Shown here: positions 13,817 through 13,899 of the stretch, piece by piece
Numbering within the stretch: position 1 is the first letter of the stretch
How the letters are laid out: the number at the start of each line of letters is the position of its first letter
Assembly: GCA_046484325.1 (NCBI GenBank)
Contig: JAWOJB010000089.1
Location: 1-13,899 of the forward strand
From: JAWOJB01 sp046484325
GTDB taxonomy: Bacteria; Actinomycetota; Acidimicrobiia; Spongiisociales; ZC4RG35
DNA: 13,899 nucleotides
Direction: 5' to 3'
Program-made: the position numbers and the translations under genes
The notes under the pieces: model-generated
Seen by the model: the letters and a program-made list of their open reading frames with translations, nothing else
Told to the model about the DNA's origin: nothing
The model's database searches: none

Positions 13817-13899
13817 TCAGGGTCGGACCAGCTTGAAGGCCTCGACCAGCCCGGACCCGGGCGGGTCGGCCTGACCGGTCGCCCAGTCCCGGATCCGCC
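13817..13899 (-). CDS. C-terminal fragment of an unidentified protein, cut by the window edge
   Basis: A minus-strand frame enters from the window end and stops at TGA (complement of 13817-13819), encoding 26 residues that finish GLVEAFKLVRP. Nearly all third codon positions (24 of 26) are G or C, matching the other real genes here, which supports coding. I do not recognise the family from this short tail. It reads in the same direction as the glycerate kinase, with 263 bp of hairpins and heptamer repeats between them, so the two are unlikely to form a tight operon. Confidence 0.6.
   Translation of the reverse strand, partial: RIRDWATGQADPPGSGLVEAFKLVRP

Overview
The window is about 13.9 kb of very GC-rich bacterial DNA, densely packed with genes that often overlap by 1-4 bases and frequently start with GTG. 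Gene order (lysA, hom, thrC, rho, rpmE, prfA, prmC, tsaC), an actinobacterial-style LysA N-terminus and a Rho with an Arg/Gly-rich insertion point to an actinomycetote, plausibly an Acidimicrobiia-like lineage. That placement is inference from content, not a database match.

Layout. (1) 1-1934, plus strand: the 3' part of a 3-oxoacid CoA-transferase B subunit overlaps a class III PLP aminotransferase of the GSAM-like fold, so the two form a catabolic pair. (2) 1935-1965: a GC-only hairpin fills the gap to the convergent gene. (3) 1966-4303, minus strand: ilvE (branched-chain aminotransferase) and lysA (diaminopimelate decarboxylase). (4) 4304-4380: a short divergent region with a perfect 14-bp inverted repeat whose arms sit exactly 5 bases from each start codon. 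(5) 4381-7025: hom and thrC, translationally coupled. (6) 7026-7232: a recognisable promoter and a roughly 167-nt leader. (7) 7233-12265: the rho, rpmE, DUF1385, prfA, prmC, tsaC operon. (8) 12276-13553, minus strand: a MOFRL-family glycerate 2-kinase. (9) 13554-13816: noncoding DNA with two UUCG-type hairpins and 18 perfect-length copies of a 7-bp repeat. (10) 13817-13899: the C-terminal end of an unidentified minus-strand gene.

How the genes fit together. lysA, hom and thrC are aspartate-family amino-acid genes; ilvE joins branched-chain amino-acid synthesis. The second block is a gene-expression housekeeping operon: transcription termination (rho), a ribosomal protein (rpmE), release factor 1 (prfA), the methylase that modifies its GGQ glutamine (prmC), and the t6A precursor synthase (tsaC).

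Most of the window is ordinary. The points worth a second look are the symmetric inverted repeat between lysA and hom, the absence of thrB combined with a long-type ThrC, the shortened PrmC N-terminus, the dyad- and GGTGA-rich rho leader, and the heptamer array with its adjacent hairpins. I found no clear new defence, mobile or signalling system.
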